From: Nocardia higoensis NBRC 100133
GTDB lineage: Bacteria > Actinomycetota > Actinomycetes > Mycobacteriales > Mycobacteriaceae
NCBI RefSeq assembly: GCF_000308595.1
Contig: NZ_BAGA01000144.1
Location: forward strand, 1 to 64,000
Direction: 5' to 3'
Length of the DNA stretch: 64,000 nt
Under the pieces are notes generated by a model, which saw only the letters and a program-made list of their open reading frames with translations, was not told where the DNA came from and made no database searches. Below, piece after piece: positions 46,040-54,608 of this stretch. Each line of letters begins with the position of its first letter. Position 1 is the stretch's first letter. The position numbers were made by a program, and so were the translations under genes.

Positions 46040-46387
46040 TTACTCCGAGTCGGGTGCTCGCCCTTCGCGCAGGGCGTCACCGATCTCGCTCATGCGGGCC
46101 CGGTACTGGTCCTGGTCGAAGAGCTGCACCTCGAAGCCGGGGGTGTGTTCGCCGTCGAGGTGGCGTTGCGCCATGGCGAAGTGCTGGGCCACATAGTTCG
46201 GGTCCTGCATACGGCGGTCGACCTCGGTGGTGAGGGCGCGGATCGCGTCGGCGCGGTCGGCGCCGGTCACATACCAGTCCTCGCCGGGGTAGTAGGCGCG
46301 GACCGTGCCGTCGGCCTGGTCGACGAACTCGGGCTTCTGGCTGACATGGACGACCGGGTCAGAGCCGGCCTGCGGGGCCTGGTGCAT
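46040..46387 (-). CDS. Hypothetical protein, 115 aa, in the relic island
   Basis: Soluble, acidic protein without recognised domain. It has a beta-like first half (DPVVHVSQKPEFVDQADGTVRAYYPGEDWYVTG) and a helical second half (ADAIRALTTEVDRRMQDPNYVAQHFAMAQRHL). ATG 46387 follows GGGAGA at 7 nt and the stop is TAA, less usual in this genome. Its start lies inside the end of the 72-aa gene upstream (29-bp overlap), so the two form a small operon convergent to the propeller gene. Possibly a cargo gene of the former element. Confidence 0.6.
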   Translation of the reverse strand: MHQAPQAGSDPVVHVSQKPEFVDQADGTVRAYYPGEDWYVTGADRADAIRALTTEVDRRMQDPNYVAQHFAMAQRHLDGEHTPGFEVQLFDQDQYRARMSEIGDALREGRAPDSE

Positions 46388-46577
46388 AGAAAGTCTCCCT
46401 CGAACCGTCGTCATGGATCACGTAGCAGACATACTGCATGCCAGGGTGCCCGACGATCGGGCCGGTGTACACGCAGTTGATGGTGGTCGCGGCGGCGATG
46501 CCGGCCACCGTGGCGGGCGCCAGCACCAATGCCCCCAGCATGACGGCGCCGACCACTGCTTTGACTGTCCCGACCAT
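46359..46577 (-). CDS. Small exported or membrane protein, 72 aa
   Basis: Residues 1-30 (MVGTVKAVVGAVMLGALVLA...) form a signal peptide or membrane anchor. The remaining ~40 residues contain two Cys (TINCVYTGPIVG and MQYVCYVIHDDG) likely to be disulfide-bonded outside the cell. ATG 46577 follows GGGGGAAC at short spacing. It overlaps the next gene by 29 bp and is preceded by a 12-bp tandem repeat in its upstream region. No family recognised. Confidence 0.6.
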   Translation of the reverse strand: MVGTVKAVVGAVMLGALVLAPATVAGIAAATTINCVYTGPIVGHPGMQYVCYVIHDDGSRETFYAPGPAGRL

Positions 46578-46599
46578 GATGTTCCCCCTGTAGATGGTT

Positions 46600-46631
46600 G
46601 GTTGGACATCTGGTTGGACATCTGGTTGGAC
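46600..46631. repeat. 12-bp tandem repeat GGTTGGACATCT (2.7 units)
   Basis: Units at 46600, 46612 and (partial) 46624 place three copies of GGTTGGAC at exact 12-bp spacing, about 25-55 bp upstream of the 72-aa gene. It could be an operator array or slippage product. Confidence 0.75.
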
Positions 46632-46772
46632 GCCGCCGGAGCCGATCCGGTTCCACGACAACCGGTTCCGATCCGCAGACCATACCGGCCCGGCGCGATC
46701 ACGGCCGGTCGGGCGCGACGGCGACGTGGGTATCGACAGTCAGGCCTGGCCCGCCGGAGGCCCGAACTGCGA

Positions 46773-47250
46773 TCATGGACGCCGCTCGCTCGCACGCGTG
46801 TGCGTGAGCTGGATGTGTTCCGGTTCCGGACATGGAGTGGAGCGCTTCACGCCGAGGATGTCGGCGATCTGCTGGACGGTGTGCTGGCGTTCGTCGTAGA
46901 GCCGTTGCGCGGTCTCGGACCGGGCGACGGTGAGTTTCGGGCGGCGGCCACCGACGCGGCCGCGATCCCGCTCACGCAGTTGGGGCGTCGAGGGTGACCA
47001 GATGCAGGACCGAGCGGCCGAGCCGGTCCAGGGGCGTGACGACAATGGTGTCGCCCTCGCGAGCGATCTCGAGCACCGGGTCCGGTTGCGGGCGGGAGGC
47101 TTTCGCACTGAAGGCGGTGTCGATGTGGATGTCGGCCGCAGCGACGCCGGCACGGCGCGGGCCGTCGATTGGGTGGGCGGGGTTCTGCTCGGCGGTGGAG
47201 ATCCGCCGTACCGATGAGCTACCCGGCGGGAGCAGGTCGCTCGACGGCAT
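46773..47250 (-). pseudogene. Serine recombinase pseudogene, copy B
   Basis: From ATG 47250 the frame gives RRISTAEQNPAHPID (catalytic Ser retained), HIDTAFSAKASRPQPDPVLE and DTIVVTPLDRLGRSVLHLVTL, then ends at a stop near 46972 after a deletion. In another frame the remaining part continues as GRVGGRRPKLTVARSETAQRL and a helix-turn-helix (HTVQQIADILGVKRST). The part between the two, including the helix that joins the domains, is lost. Its catalytic-region DNA resembles copy A, so both derive from a common gene. Neither is functional. Confidence 0.8.
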
Positions 47251-47440
47251 GAACAAGGGATAGCGGCCGTAGACGTCCGCGACGGACTCGATCAAACTGT
47301 ATCCGTCCGAGCCCGAGGTTTCGGAACACCACACCGCGGCGCAACGGGGCCCAACCGCACCCGGCCACCTGCACGCGCGGCCGAAAACGAGTAGCGACCA
47401 CTCGCGCGCACCCCCGAATCCGGAGCGATGCTGCTCTTCC
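47251..47440. other. Non-coding stretch between recombinase remnant and twin palindromes
   Basis: About 190 bp without a supported gene or clear repeat. It leads into the twin TTGTGCACAA palindromes and the zinc-ribbon gene. Together with copy B it makes up the ~900-bp gap 46578-47482. Confidence 0.4.
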
Positions 47441-47443
47441 AGG

Positions 47444-47469
47444 TTGTGCACAAGGCAGGTTGTGCACAA
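47444..47469. promoter_or_regulatory. Twin TTGTGCACAA palindromes
   Basis: The perfect 10-bp palindrome TTGTGCACAA occurs at 47444-47453 and 47460-47469, embedded in a 15-bp direct repeat (AGGTTGTGCACAAGG, 16-bp period). The second copy ends 13 bp before the zinc-ribbon gene start and runs into its ribosome site, a repressor-like position. Each half differs by one base from the actinomycete DnaA box TTGTCCACA, so DnaA binding is an alternative. Confidence 0.6.
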
Positions 47470-47482
47470 GGAAGGAGCGATC

Positions 47483-47737
47483 ATGTCCCTCTCAGGAAAG
47501 ACCCTGACCCGCGCCCAGCGGGAAGCGCTCGACGCCCGCGACGCCGTGCTCGACCGGGCGCTCGGGGAAGCACGCGCTATCCCGGTCCCCGACGTCGACA
47601 TCGACGAGGAGGGCGATTTCAGTTGCCGCCGCTGCGGCTGCGAGGGCTACCGGCAGCCGGGCCCCACCGCGGCTCGCCCGTTCAACTGCGCAGACACGTC
47701 CTGCGGACACGGGTTCTTCAGCCACCGGGTGCAGTGA
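47483..47737 (+). CDS. Small zinc-ribbon-like protein, 84 aa
   Basis: After a helical charged head (TRAQREALDARDAVLDRALGEAR) the C-terminal half has C48-x2-C51-x-C53 ... C69-x4-C74-x-H76, a layout suited to a zinc ribbon. There is no enzyme motif. ATG 47483 follows GAAGGAG at good spacing. The twin palindromes directly upstream suggest tight regulation. It borders the relic island and is convergent with the LLM oxidoreductase gene, 23 bp away. Possible nucleic-acid-binding or protein-interaction role, unproven. Confidence 0.75.
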   Translation: MSLSGKTLTRAQREALDARDAVLDRALGEARAIPVPDVDIDEEGDFSCRRCGCEGYRQPGPTAARPFNCADTSCGHGFFSHRVQ

Positions 47738-47759
47738 GGCGCGTGGGCGATCGCCGGGC

Positions 47760-48554
47760 CTAGGACCCGCCGCTCACGTCCACCGGATTGACCTCGTCGC
47801 GCCAGCGGATCGCCGTCTTCAGTTCCTCGAGGTCGTAATCCGGACCGGAGGAACCGACGGTGAAGAGGGTGACGCCGGCGTCGAGGTAGGCCTTGGCCTC
47901 GTCGAGGCCGGGCCAGGCGACCGAGCGCTCGATGCGCTTGGCGTCGGTGCCTGCTTCGGCGGCGTGCTCGGCCAGGATCGCGTTCTTGCGCGCGAGCGCG
48001 TCGAGATCGGCGAAACTGTGCCAGATATCGGCGTATTCGGCGACCAGGCGCAGGGTTTTACGCTCGCCGCCGCCGCCGATGAGGATCGGGATGCGGCGGG
48101 TCGGCTGGGGGTTGAGCTTGCCCAGGCGCGCGGTGATGCGCGGCAGGTACTCCTTCAGCAGCGCCAGACGTGTTCCCGCGGTGCCGAATTCGTAGCCGTA
48201 CTCGTCGTAGTCCTTCTGGAACCAGCCCGCGCCGATGCCGAGGATCAGTCGTCCGCCGCTGATGTGGTCGACGGTGCGCGCCATGTCGGCGAGCAGATCG
48301 GGATTGCGGTAGCCGCCGCCGGTGACCAGGGCGCCGATCTCGACCCGCTCGGTCTGCTCGGCGAAAGCGCCGAGCATGGTCCAGCATTCGAAGTGGGCGC
48401 CGACCGGGTCGCCGCTGAGCGGATAGAAGTGGTCCCAGTTGAAGACGATGTCCACGCCCGCGTCCTCGGCGCGCAGCACCGCGTCGCGGATGAGGCCGTA
48501 GTCGGGGGCGTGCTGCGGCTGCAGCTGAAGTCCGATCCGAACCGGTCGACTCAT
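47760..48554 (-). CDS. LLM class F420-dependent oxidoreductase
   Basis: A 264-residue luciferase-like TIM-barrel enzyme. Recognised by MSRPVRIGLQLQPQHAPDYGLIRDAVLRAEDAGVDIVF-type start, LVTGGGYRNPDLLADMARTVDHISGGRLILGIGAGWFQKDYDEYGY, and IPILIGGGGERKTLRLVAEYADIWH. These contain the deazaflavin pocket of the TIGR03560-like F420 group common in mycolic-acid actinomycetes. Substrate unknown. ATG 48554 follows GGAGGA at 5-6 nt. It is monocistronic and convergent with the zinc-ribbon gene. Confidence 0.93.
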   Translation of the reverse strand: MSRPVRIGLQLQPQHAPDYGLIRDAVLRAEDAGVDIVFNWDHFYPLSGDPVGAHFECWTMLGAFAEQTERVEIGALVTGGGYRNPDLLADMARTVDHISGGRLILGIGAGWFQKDYDEYGYEFGTAGTRLALLKEYLPRITARLGKLNPQPTRRIPILIGGGGERKTLRLVAEYADIWHSFADLDALARKNAILAEHAAEAGTDAKRIERSVAWPGLDEAKAYLDAGVTLFTVGSSGPDYDLEELKTAIRWRDEVNPVDVSGGS

Positions 48555-48752
48555 GAAAGTCCTCCTTCTCAGGCAGCGCTGTCCCCGATCGACCCTACCG
48601 GCAGCGGGCATCCTCGACATGGGGCGAAGAGGTCATGTGCGGACGCGCCGAATGCGTCCGACGATCTCGACCGCGATCACGCCCCGGCGTTCGGTCGTTA
48701 CCGAACACCGAACAGCCGCCTACGTCGACTCACAGCTCGGCTTCAACACGCA
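48555..48752. other. Promoter region of the LLM oxidoreductase
   Basis: About 200 bp between the LLM start and the 48753 hairpin. No ORF with support and no repeat is seen. Confidence 0.4.
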
Positions 48753-48788
48753 CGAGGTGGTTCGGACACGAATGTCCGAACCACCTCG
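48753..48788. terminator. 16-bp perfect hairpin beside the catalase remnant
   Basis: CGAGGTGGTTCGGACA at 48753-48768 pairs fully with 48773-48788 around a CGAA loop. It lies 8 bp after the end of the leftward catalase-like remnant, so it was probably that gene's terminator. The stem is the longest perfect one noticed in the window. Confidence 0.75.
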
Positions 48789-48796
48789 AATCGCGA

Positions 48797-49030
48797 TCAG
48801 GCCGCGAGCACCTCCCGCTCGTTCGGCACGCAGTGCGTCATCTGCGGGCCGGAGACATCGCGCGGACCGTGCTCGCCCAGGTTGGCAACGCGCTGGTGCT
48901 CGTACAGATCCTTGCTCGCGTGGCCGAGGTCGTTCGCCTGGATGGCGGCGGTGTCGGCCTCGGTCAGGCTCTGCACGCCCGCCTTCGGGATCCAGTGGTA
49001 CTTCACCTGGTGCGTCACGCCCTGAACCAC
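48797..49030 (-). pseudogene. Catalase-like remnant
   Basis: The minus-strand frame reads GVTHQVKYHWIPKAGVQSLT and then EADTAAIQANDLGHASKDLYE, which resembles the heme-catalase block V-K-Y-H-W-x-P-K-x-G-V-x-S-L...D-x-x-x-x-D-L. Only this ~40-residue block is catalase-like. The upstream heme-binding and catalytic parts are missing, and the last 33 residues (HQRVANLGEHGPRDVSG...) are not clearly from the same family. The frame stays open to 49102. I read it as the relic of a deleted catalase gene ending at the hairpin. Confidence 0.5.
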
Positions 49031-49131
49031 TCCCGCGAACCGCGGATCACGCCGCGCTGGTCTAGAGTCCCCCCGACCCCTGTAACTCGGATCGTCCGGC
49101 ACGTTCCTGCCGGTGAAGGGAATGATCTGCC

Positions 49132-50202
<1,071 letters not shown>

Positions 50203-50218
50203 CAGCGCCCCCGACGCC

Positions 50219-50260
50219 ACGGGCCGCACCACCGGATCACCGGGGTGCGGCCCGTTGCTT
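50219..50260 (+). terminator. Hairpin terminator after sugC
   Basis: ACGGGCCGCACC at 50219-50230 pairs perfectly with 50244-50255 across a 13-nt loop, followed by TGCTTTC. It starts 17 bp after the sugC stop. Confidence 0.75.
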
Positions 50261-50316
50261 TCGATCCGCGCCTCGCCGCCGGCCGCACCCTCGAAAGCGG
50301 GCGGCGCGTTGCCGGT

Positions 50317-50814
50317 TCAAGCGCGGCGGCGAGTGCGCAGGTAGTCCTCGTTGACCCGGACGCCGAGTTCCTCCAGCTCGATCTGCTTGCCGGTGGCGCT
50401 GCGGACCTCCACGCGCACCGGCGCGCCGGTCGCCGCTTCCACGAGTTGCAGGGGCGGCGGGCCGGGCTGGAGGTAGGCGTCGCCCCACTGCATGAGGGCG
50501 AGCACGGCGGGGAGCAGGTCGCGGCCCATGGGGGTGAGGACGTATTCGTGCCGGGTCCGCTTGCCCTCCTCGCGGTAGGGGATCTTCTCCAGCAGGCCGG
50601 CCTCGGTGAGTTTGCGCAGCTGGGCTGAGGCGGCGGCGGGGGTGATGCCGACGCGGGCGGCGAAACCGTCGAACCGGCGGGTGCCGTAGTAGGCCTCGCG
50701 CAGGATGAGCACGGCGGAGCGACTGCCGACCAGGTCCATGGCCTTGGCGATCGAGCATTCGTCGGTCTTCCACGCGCTCAGATCCGCCAGGGGGCCTTCC
50801 ATCACCGCTGCCAT
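50317..50814 (-). CDS. HxlR-family transcriptional regulator
   Basis: A 165-residue winged-helix regulator: SIAKAMDLVGSRSAVLILREAYYGTRRFDGFAARVGITPAAAS contains the HxlR recognition helix, and LRKLTEAGLLEKIPYREEGKRTRHEYVLTPMGRDL is the wing region typical for the family. A C-terminal ~45-residue extension follows. ATG 50814 lies 7 nt after a perfect TATGAT -10 box, indicating a leaderless transcript; in-frame ATGs at 50823-50826 would lie inside that box. It is divergent from the thiolase gene and probably represses it and itself. Confidence 0.88.
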   Translation of the reverse strand: MAAVMEGPLADLSAWKTDECSIAKAMDLVGSRSAVLILREAYYGTRRFDGFAARVGITPAAASAQLRKLTEAGLLEKIPYREEGKRTRHEYVLTPMGRDLLPAVLALMQWGDAYLQPGPPPLQLVEAATGAPVRVEVRSATGKQIELEELGVRVNEDYLRTRRRA

Positions 50815-50847
50815 GACGCACATCATACGGGTTTCTGGATTGAGTGA

Positions 50848-50877
50848 ACTATAGCCAGGCGTTAGTCTGACTATACA
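50848..50877. promoter_or_regulatory. HxlR/thiolase intergenic operator and -10 box
   Basis: ACTATA occurs at 50848-50853 and 50870-50875, 22 bp apart (two helical turns). The second copy overlaps an 11-bp inverted repeat TAGTCTGACTA (50863-50873) and the thiolase -10 box TATACA (50872-50877). This is a good site for the divergent HxlR repressor. Confidence 0.5.
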
Positions 50878-50928
50878 AAAGTCGAGTCAGGTCAACGGGG
50901 CCCGGCTCGCGGTCCGAGAGGAACCACC

Positions 50929-52098
50929 ATGAGAGACGCGGTGATCGTCGAAGCCGTCCGCACCCCGATCGGCAAGGGCAAGCCGAACGGGGCGCTGCAC
51001 GATGTGCACGCCGTCGACCTGCTGGCGCACAGCCTGCGCGCGGTGGTCGACCGCAGCGGCATCGACCCGGCGTTGATCGACGACGTGATCGGCGGCGTGG
51101 TGAGCCAGGTCGGCGAGCAGGGCGCCAATGTCACCCGGCGGGCCGCCCTCGCCGCCGGATATCCCGAATCGGTGCCCGCCACCACCGTCGACCGGCAGTG
51201 CGGCAGCAGCCAGCAGGCCATCCACTTCGCCGCGCAGGGCGTGATCGCCGGCGCCTACGACATCGTGGTCGCGGCGGGCGTGGAGTCGATGGGGCGGATT
51301 CCCATGGGCGCGAGCGTCGCCGGGGCGGGCGACATCTCCGGCGTCGGGTTCGCCGAGCGCTACCCGGAAGGCCTTGTCCCGCAGGGCATCAGCGCCGAAC
51401 TCATCGCGGCCCGCTGGGGACTCGGCCGCACCCGGCTCGACGAATTCGCGCTGGCCAGCCACGACAAGGCGGCGCAGGCGACGAAGAACGGGCTGTTCAC
51501 CCCCGAACTGGCCCCGATCGCGGGCCTGACCACCGACGAGGGCATCCGTGTCGGCAGCACGCTGGAAACACTCGGCGCGTTGCGGCCCGCCTATCACGAC
51601 CCGGCGATGGCGGCGCGCTTCCCCGAAATCGACTGGCGCATCACCGCGGCCTCGGCCAGCCAGGTCAGCGACGGCAGCGCTGCGGTGCTGATCATGACCA
51701 GCGAGCGGGCCGCGCAACTCGGCCTGACGCCGCTGGCCCGGGTGCACAGCTTCGCCGTAGCGGGCGACGACCCGCTACTGATGCTGACCGCCGTCATCCC
51801 GGCCACCCGAAAGGTGTTGCAGCGCGCCGGACTCCAGCTCTCCGACATCGACCTGATCGAGATCAACGAGGCCTTCTCGCCGGTCGTGCTGGCCTGGGCC
51901 GCGGACACCGGGGCCGACCTGGCCAAGGTGAACGTCAACGGCGGAGCCATCGCCCTGGGCCACCCGCTGGGCGCCTCGGGCGCGCGGCTGGCGACGACAC
52001 TGGTGCACGCCATGCGTGATCGCGGCGCGCGGTACGGATTGCAGACGATGTGCGAGGCGGGCGGTCTGGCGAACGCGACGATCTTCGAAAGGATCTGA
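50929..52098 (+). CDS. Acetyl-CoA C-acyltransferase (thiolase), FadA-type
   Basis: A 389-residue thiolase. Catalytic Cys91 in DRQCGSSQQA, NEAF, His345 in GGAIALGHPLGASGAR and the second Cys375 in MCEAGG are present, so both Claisen partners exist. The start MRDAVIVEAVRTPIGKGKP fits degradative thiolases; similarity to FadA5-like enzymes is only general, so a steroid role is not claimed. GAGAGGAA precedes ATG 50929. It is divergent from an HxlR regulator, suggesting substrate-dependent induction, and ends with a perfect terminator. Confidence 0.93.
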   Translation: MRDAVIVEAVRTPIGKGKPNGALHDVHAVDLLAHSLRAVVDRSGIDPALIDDVIGGVVSQVGEQGANVTRRAALAAGYPESVPATTVDRQCGSSQQAIHFAAQGVIAGAYDIVVAAGVESMGRIPMGASVAGAGDISGVGFAERYPEGLVPQGISAELIAARWGLGRTRLDEFALASHDKAAQATKNGLFTPELAPIAGLTTDEGIRVGSTLETLGALRPAYHDPAMAARFPEIDWRITAASASQVSDGSAAVLIMTSERAAQLGLTPLARVHSFAVAGDDPLLMLTAVIPATRKVLQRAGLQLSDIDLIEINEAFSPVVLAWAADTGADLAKVNVNGGAIALGHPLGASGARLATTLVHAMRDRGARYGLQTMCEAGGLANATIFERI

Positions 52099-52150
52099 GA
52101 GCTCTCCGCCCGGACGGTCACCGCCTCGACCGAGGCCTTTGCCGACGACG

Positions 52151-52185
52151 ACGCGGGCCGCACCTGCGAAAGGTGCGGCCCGCGT
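52151..52185. terminator. 15-bp perfect hairpin between thiolase and MFS genes
   Basis: ACGCGGGCCGCACCT at 52151-52165 pairs fully with 52171-52185 around a GCGAA loop. It lies 53 bp after the thiolase stop and ~100 bp from the convergent MFS stop. Confidence 0.8.
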
Positions 52186-52283
52186 GGTGCTCCGTTCGCG
52201 GAAACGCTCAGCAGCGCGTGTACTCCGTTCCGGCGCACCGGATCTGCGGCGGTCAGCCCACGAACCCGATGGCCCGCTGCGGG

Positions 52284-53774
52284 TCAGGCGTCGGCGGTCG
52301 CCTTGTCCAGCGAGGCGCGCGCGCCCGCGGCCGGAGCCTGCGGCGCGTGCCCGGTGTGGTCGTCCTCGACCTCGGCGGGCGCCGGAGCGGCGGGGATCAG
52401 CGAGGCGAGCAGCAGCGCCACGAGGGCGACGCCGCCACCGATGACCAGGGCGACCCGGAAGCCCGCCTCGGAGGTCATGGTGTGCTCGCCCATGGAGATG
52501 GTCATCTGGGCCAGGACCGCGCCGATGGCGGCGGCGCCGACCGAGGTGCCCAGCGAGCGCATCAGGGTGTTGAAGCCGTTGGCGGCGGCGGTCTCGGTGC
52601 GCGGGACCGAGCTCATGATCAGCGCGGGCATCGCACCGTAGGCGAGGGCGACACCGCCGTTGATGACCATGAGCGCGATCATCAGACCCCAGGCGGTGCC
52701 GAAGAGCACCTGTGTCAGGCCGTAGCCGAGGGACAGCACCAGTGCGCCGCACATGAGGGTGACCTTGGGACCGCGAGCGTCGGTGAGCTTTCCGCCGAGC
52801 GGCGAGACGATCATCATCATCAGGCCGCCGGGCAGCATCCACAGGCCCGCGGCGAGCATCGACTGGCCGAGGCCGTAACCGGTGGCGGCCGGGTACTGCA
52901 GCAGCTGCGGCAGCACGAGCATGCTCGCGTACATGCCGATGCCGACGAAGATCGAGGTGATGTTGGTCATCAGCACCCGGGGACGCGCGGTGGTGCGCAG
53001 GTCGACGATGGGTTCACGGGAGCGCAGTTCCCAAGCGCCCCAAGCGATCAACACCACGACGGCGGCAACGAGCAGGCCGAGCGTGGTGGCCGAGGACCAG
53101 CCCCAGTCCGCGCCCTTCGACACTCCGAGCAGCAGGCAGATCAGGCCGATGCCGAGACCGATGGCGCCGACGATGTCGAAATGCTGCCCCTTCGCGGCGG
53201 GCGGGACGTCCGGGATCACGAACCACACCAGGGTGGCGATCGCCACGGCCAGGACCGCCGACAGCCAGAACAGCACCCGCCAGTTCGCGTACTCGGCAAT
53301 GGCCGCCGACAGCGGCAGGCCGATGCCGCCGCCGATGCCCATGGACGCGCTCACCAGGGCGATGGACGAGCTCATCTTCTCCCCGGGCACGACATCGCGC
53401 AGCAGGGCGATGCCGAGCGGAACCATGCCCATACCGATGCCCTGCAGGCCGCGGCCGATGATCATCGGCCACACCGACGAGGCCAGCGCGCAGAGCACGG
53501 ATCCGACGATGAGCGGAACGGTGCAGGCGAGCAGGACACGGCGCTTGCCGAACAGGTCACCGGCCCGGCCGGACAGCGGGACGAACACCGCCGCGGCGAG
53601 CAGGGTCACGGTGATCACCCAGGTCGCGTTCGACTGCGAGGTGTGCAGAATCTGCGGCAGTTGCGGAAGCAGCGGGGTGACCAGGGTCTGCATGATCGCG
53701 GCCACGGTTCCGGCCAGGGCCAGGGTGGCGACCACCAGGCCTGGGCGCGCGGCCTGCTCGGACGATGGGGACAC
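52284..53774 (-). CDS. MFS multidrug-type exporter (DHA2/EmrB-QacA family)
   Basis: A 496-residue transporter with 13-14 membrane helices. Typical DHA2 features are the TVAAIMQTLVTPLLPQL first helix, the GRAGDLFGKRRVL loop motif A, and the GRGLQGIGMGMVPLGIALLRD motif C-like segment. It is a proton-driven exporter of drugs or other hydrophobic compounds. GTG 53774 follows GAGGAG at 9 nt and begins the family N-terminus; the longer frame runs into the operator region. Divergent from a TetR gene, which is the likely repressor. Confidence 0.92.
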   Translation of the reverse strand: MSPSSEQAARPGLVVATLALAGTVAAIMQTLVTPLLPQLPQILHTSQSNATWVITVTLLAAAVFVPLSGRAGDLFGKRRVLLACTVPLIVGSVLCALASSVWPMIIGRGLQGIGMGMVPLGIALLRDVVPGEKMSSSIALVSASMGIGGGIGLPLSAAIAEYANWRVLFWLSAVLAVAIATLVWFVIPDVPPAAKGQHFDIVGAIGLGIGLICLLLGVSKGADWGWSSATTLGLLVAAVVVLIAWGAWELRSREPIVDLRTTARPRVLMTNITSIFVGIGMYASMLVLPQLLQYPAATGYGLGQSMLAAGLWMLPGGLMMMIVSPLGGKLTDARGPKVTLMCGALVLSLGYGLTQVLFGTAWGLMIALMVINGGVALAYGAMPALIMSSVPRTETAAANGFNTLMRSLGTSVGAAAIGAVLAQMTISMGEHTMTSEAGFRVALVIGGGVALVALLLASLIPAAPAPAEVEDDHTGHAPQAPAAGARASLDKATADA

Positions 53775-53887
53775 GGCAACTACTCCTCGGCGGCAGATCC
53801 CGGACAGGGATCGGATCTGGTTTCGGGAAGACCCCGGAATCAGACGGCGGCGCGCACAGAGCGGCGGCGACCCGGCGCGATCCGTCC

Positions 53888-53907
53888 AAGTAAACAACTG
53901 ACGACTG
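53888..53907. promoter_or_regulatory. Second, weaker TetR operator near the MFS start
   Basis: AAGTAAACA-AC-TGACGACTG at 53888-53907 has a perfect left half and a right half matching six of nine bases. It is 46 bp from the main operator and ~115 bp upstream of the MFS start. Confidence 0.4.
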
Positions 53908-53933
53908 ATCAGGTTAGAGCCCGCGACCACAGC

Positions 53934-53953
53934 AAGTCAACAAATGTTTACTT
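53934..53953. promoter_or_regulatory. 20-bp TetR operator
   Basis: AAGTCAACAAATGTTTACTT (53934-53953) is a 9-2-9 inverted repeat with one mismatch, in the divergent MFS/TetR region. The half-site AAGTAAACA recurs at 53888. Confidence 0.6.
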
Positions 53954-54031
53954 ATGCCTCGTCACACTCAGGCGGGTGGCGCGGTGCTCTACGCTCGGCG
54001 GAGCCGTCTATCCGACTGGAGGACACTTCCG

Positions 54032-54607
54032 ATGGCCGCCGACGCACCCGACCGACCCCGACGCCGAAACGCGACGGCCACCCGTCAGGCGCTGCTCACC
54101 GCAGCCAGGTCCCTGCTCGCCGAACGCGGCGCGACCCAGACCACCAGCCGCGACATCGCCGCCGCGGCGGGTGTGAACCAGGCCCTGATCAACCGCTATT
54201 TCGGTTCCAAGGAAAACCTGTTCGTGGAGGCGGTCCGCACGAACGAGGCGGGCATGGCCGACATCGTGACGACCGTCTCCCTGCCGGACATACCCGCCCG
54301 GATGCTGCACGAGGTCCTCGAGGTCACCGATTCCGGGCGCGGCGCGACCGCCATGCTGGCCGGCGTGGTCAACAACGAGACGATCACCGCTGTCATCAGG
54401 GACATCGTCGAATCGACCCTCACCACGAAACTGGGCGACCGACTCGGCGACCCCGACGGCGGGCTGCGCGCGGAGCTGCTCAACGCGCTCGTCGTCGGCG
54501 TGACGGTGATGCGCAAGAAGATCGGCAGCCCCGCGCTGGCCGCGGCCGATGTCGACGTGATCGCGCGCTATGTCACGGCGATGGCCGAGCCGCTGTTGCG
54601 TGACTAG
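54032..54607 (+). CDS. TetR family transcriptional regulator
   Basis: A 191-residue repressor. The N-terminal helix-turn-helix is clear: ATRQALLTAARSLLAERGATQTTSRDIAAAAGVNQALINRYFGSKENLF. The C-terminal ligand domain includes the TetR_C-type segment with GVTVMRKKIG. ATG 54032 is preceded by GGAGGACA at 9 nt; an earlier in-frame start at 53954 begins at the operator and is unlikely. It should bind the palindromes between it and the MFS gene and be released by an exported drug. Its stop is 1 bp from the convergent corA stop. Confidence 0.93.
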   Translation: MAADAPDRPRRRNATATRQALLTAARSLLAERGATQTTSRDIAAAAGVNQALINRYFGSKENLFVEAVRTNEAGMADIVTTVSLPDIPARMLHEVLEVTDSGRGATAMLAGVVNNETITAVIRDIVESTLTTKLGDRLGDPDGGLRAELLNALVVGVTVMRKKIGSPALAAADVDVIARYVTAMAEPLLRD

Positions 54608-54608
54608 C

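Larger units (their letters stand above)
44073..47250. mobile_element. Decayed mobile region bounded by two broken serine recombinases
   Basis: Between the CHAT gene and the zinc-ribbon gene lies ~3.2 kb with a DUF4913 remnant, two related serine recombinase pseudogenes in the same orientation, a lectin-like gene of lower GC and two small genes. DUF4913 and resolvases are common on actinomycete plasmids and integrative elements. No intact integrase, transposase ends or attachment repeats are visible, so this is a relic and the limits are approximate. Confidence 0.5.

Noticed and set aside
46305..46997. 230-aa + strand ORF across the small genes and recombinase copy B
   Set aside because: It runs antisense to two genes with good ribosome sites and through a decayed recombinase.
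47441..47471. Direct repeat as an attachment site of the relic island
   Set aside because: No second copy is seen at the other edge near 44.07 kb; its position at a start codon fits an operator better.
52050..54176. 708-aa + strand frame over the MFS gene
   Set aside because: His/Gln/Asp-rich shadow of a membrane-protein gene, with no homologous features.
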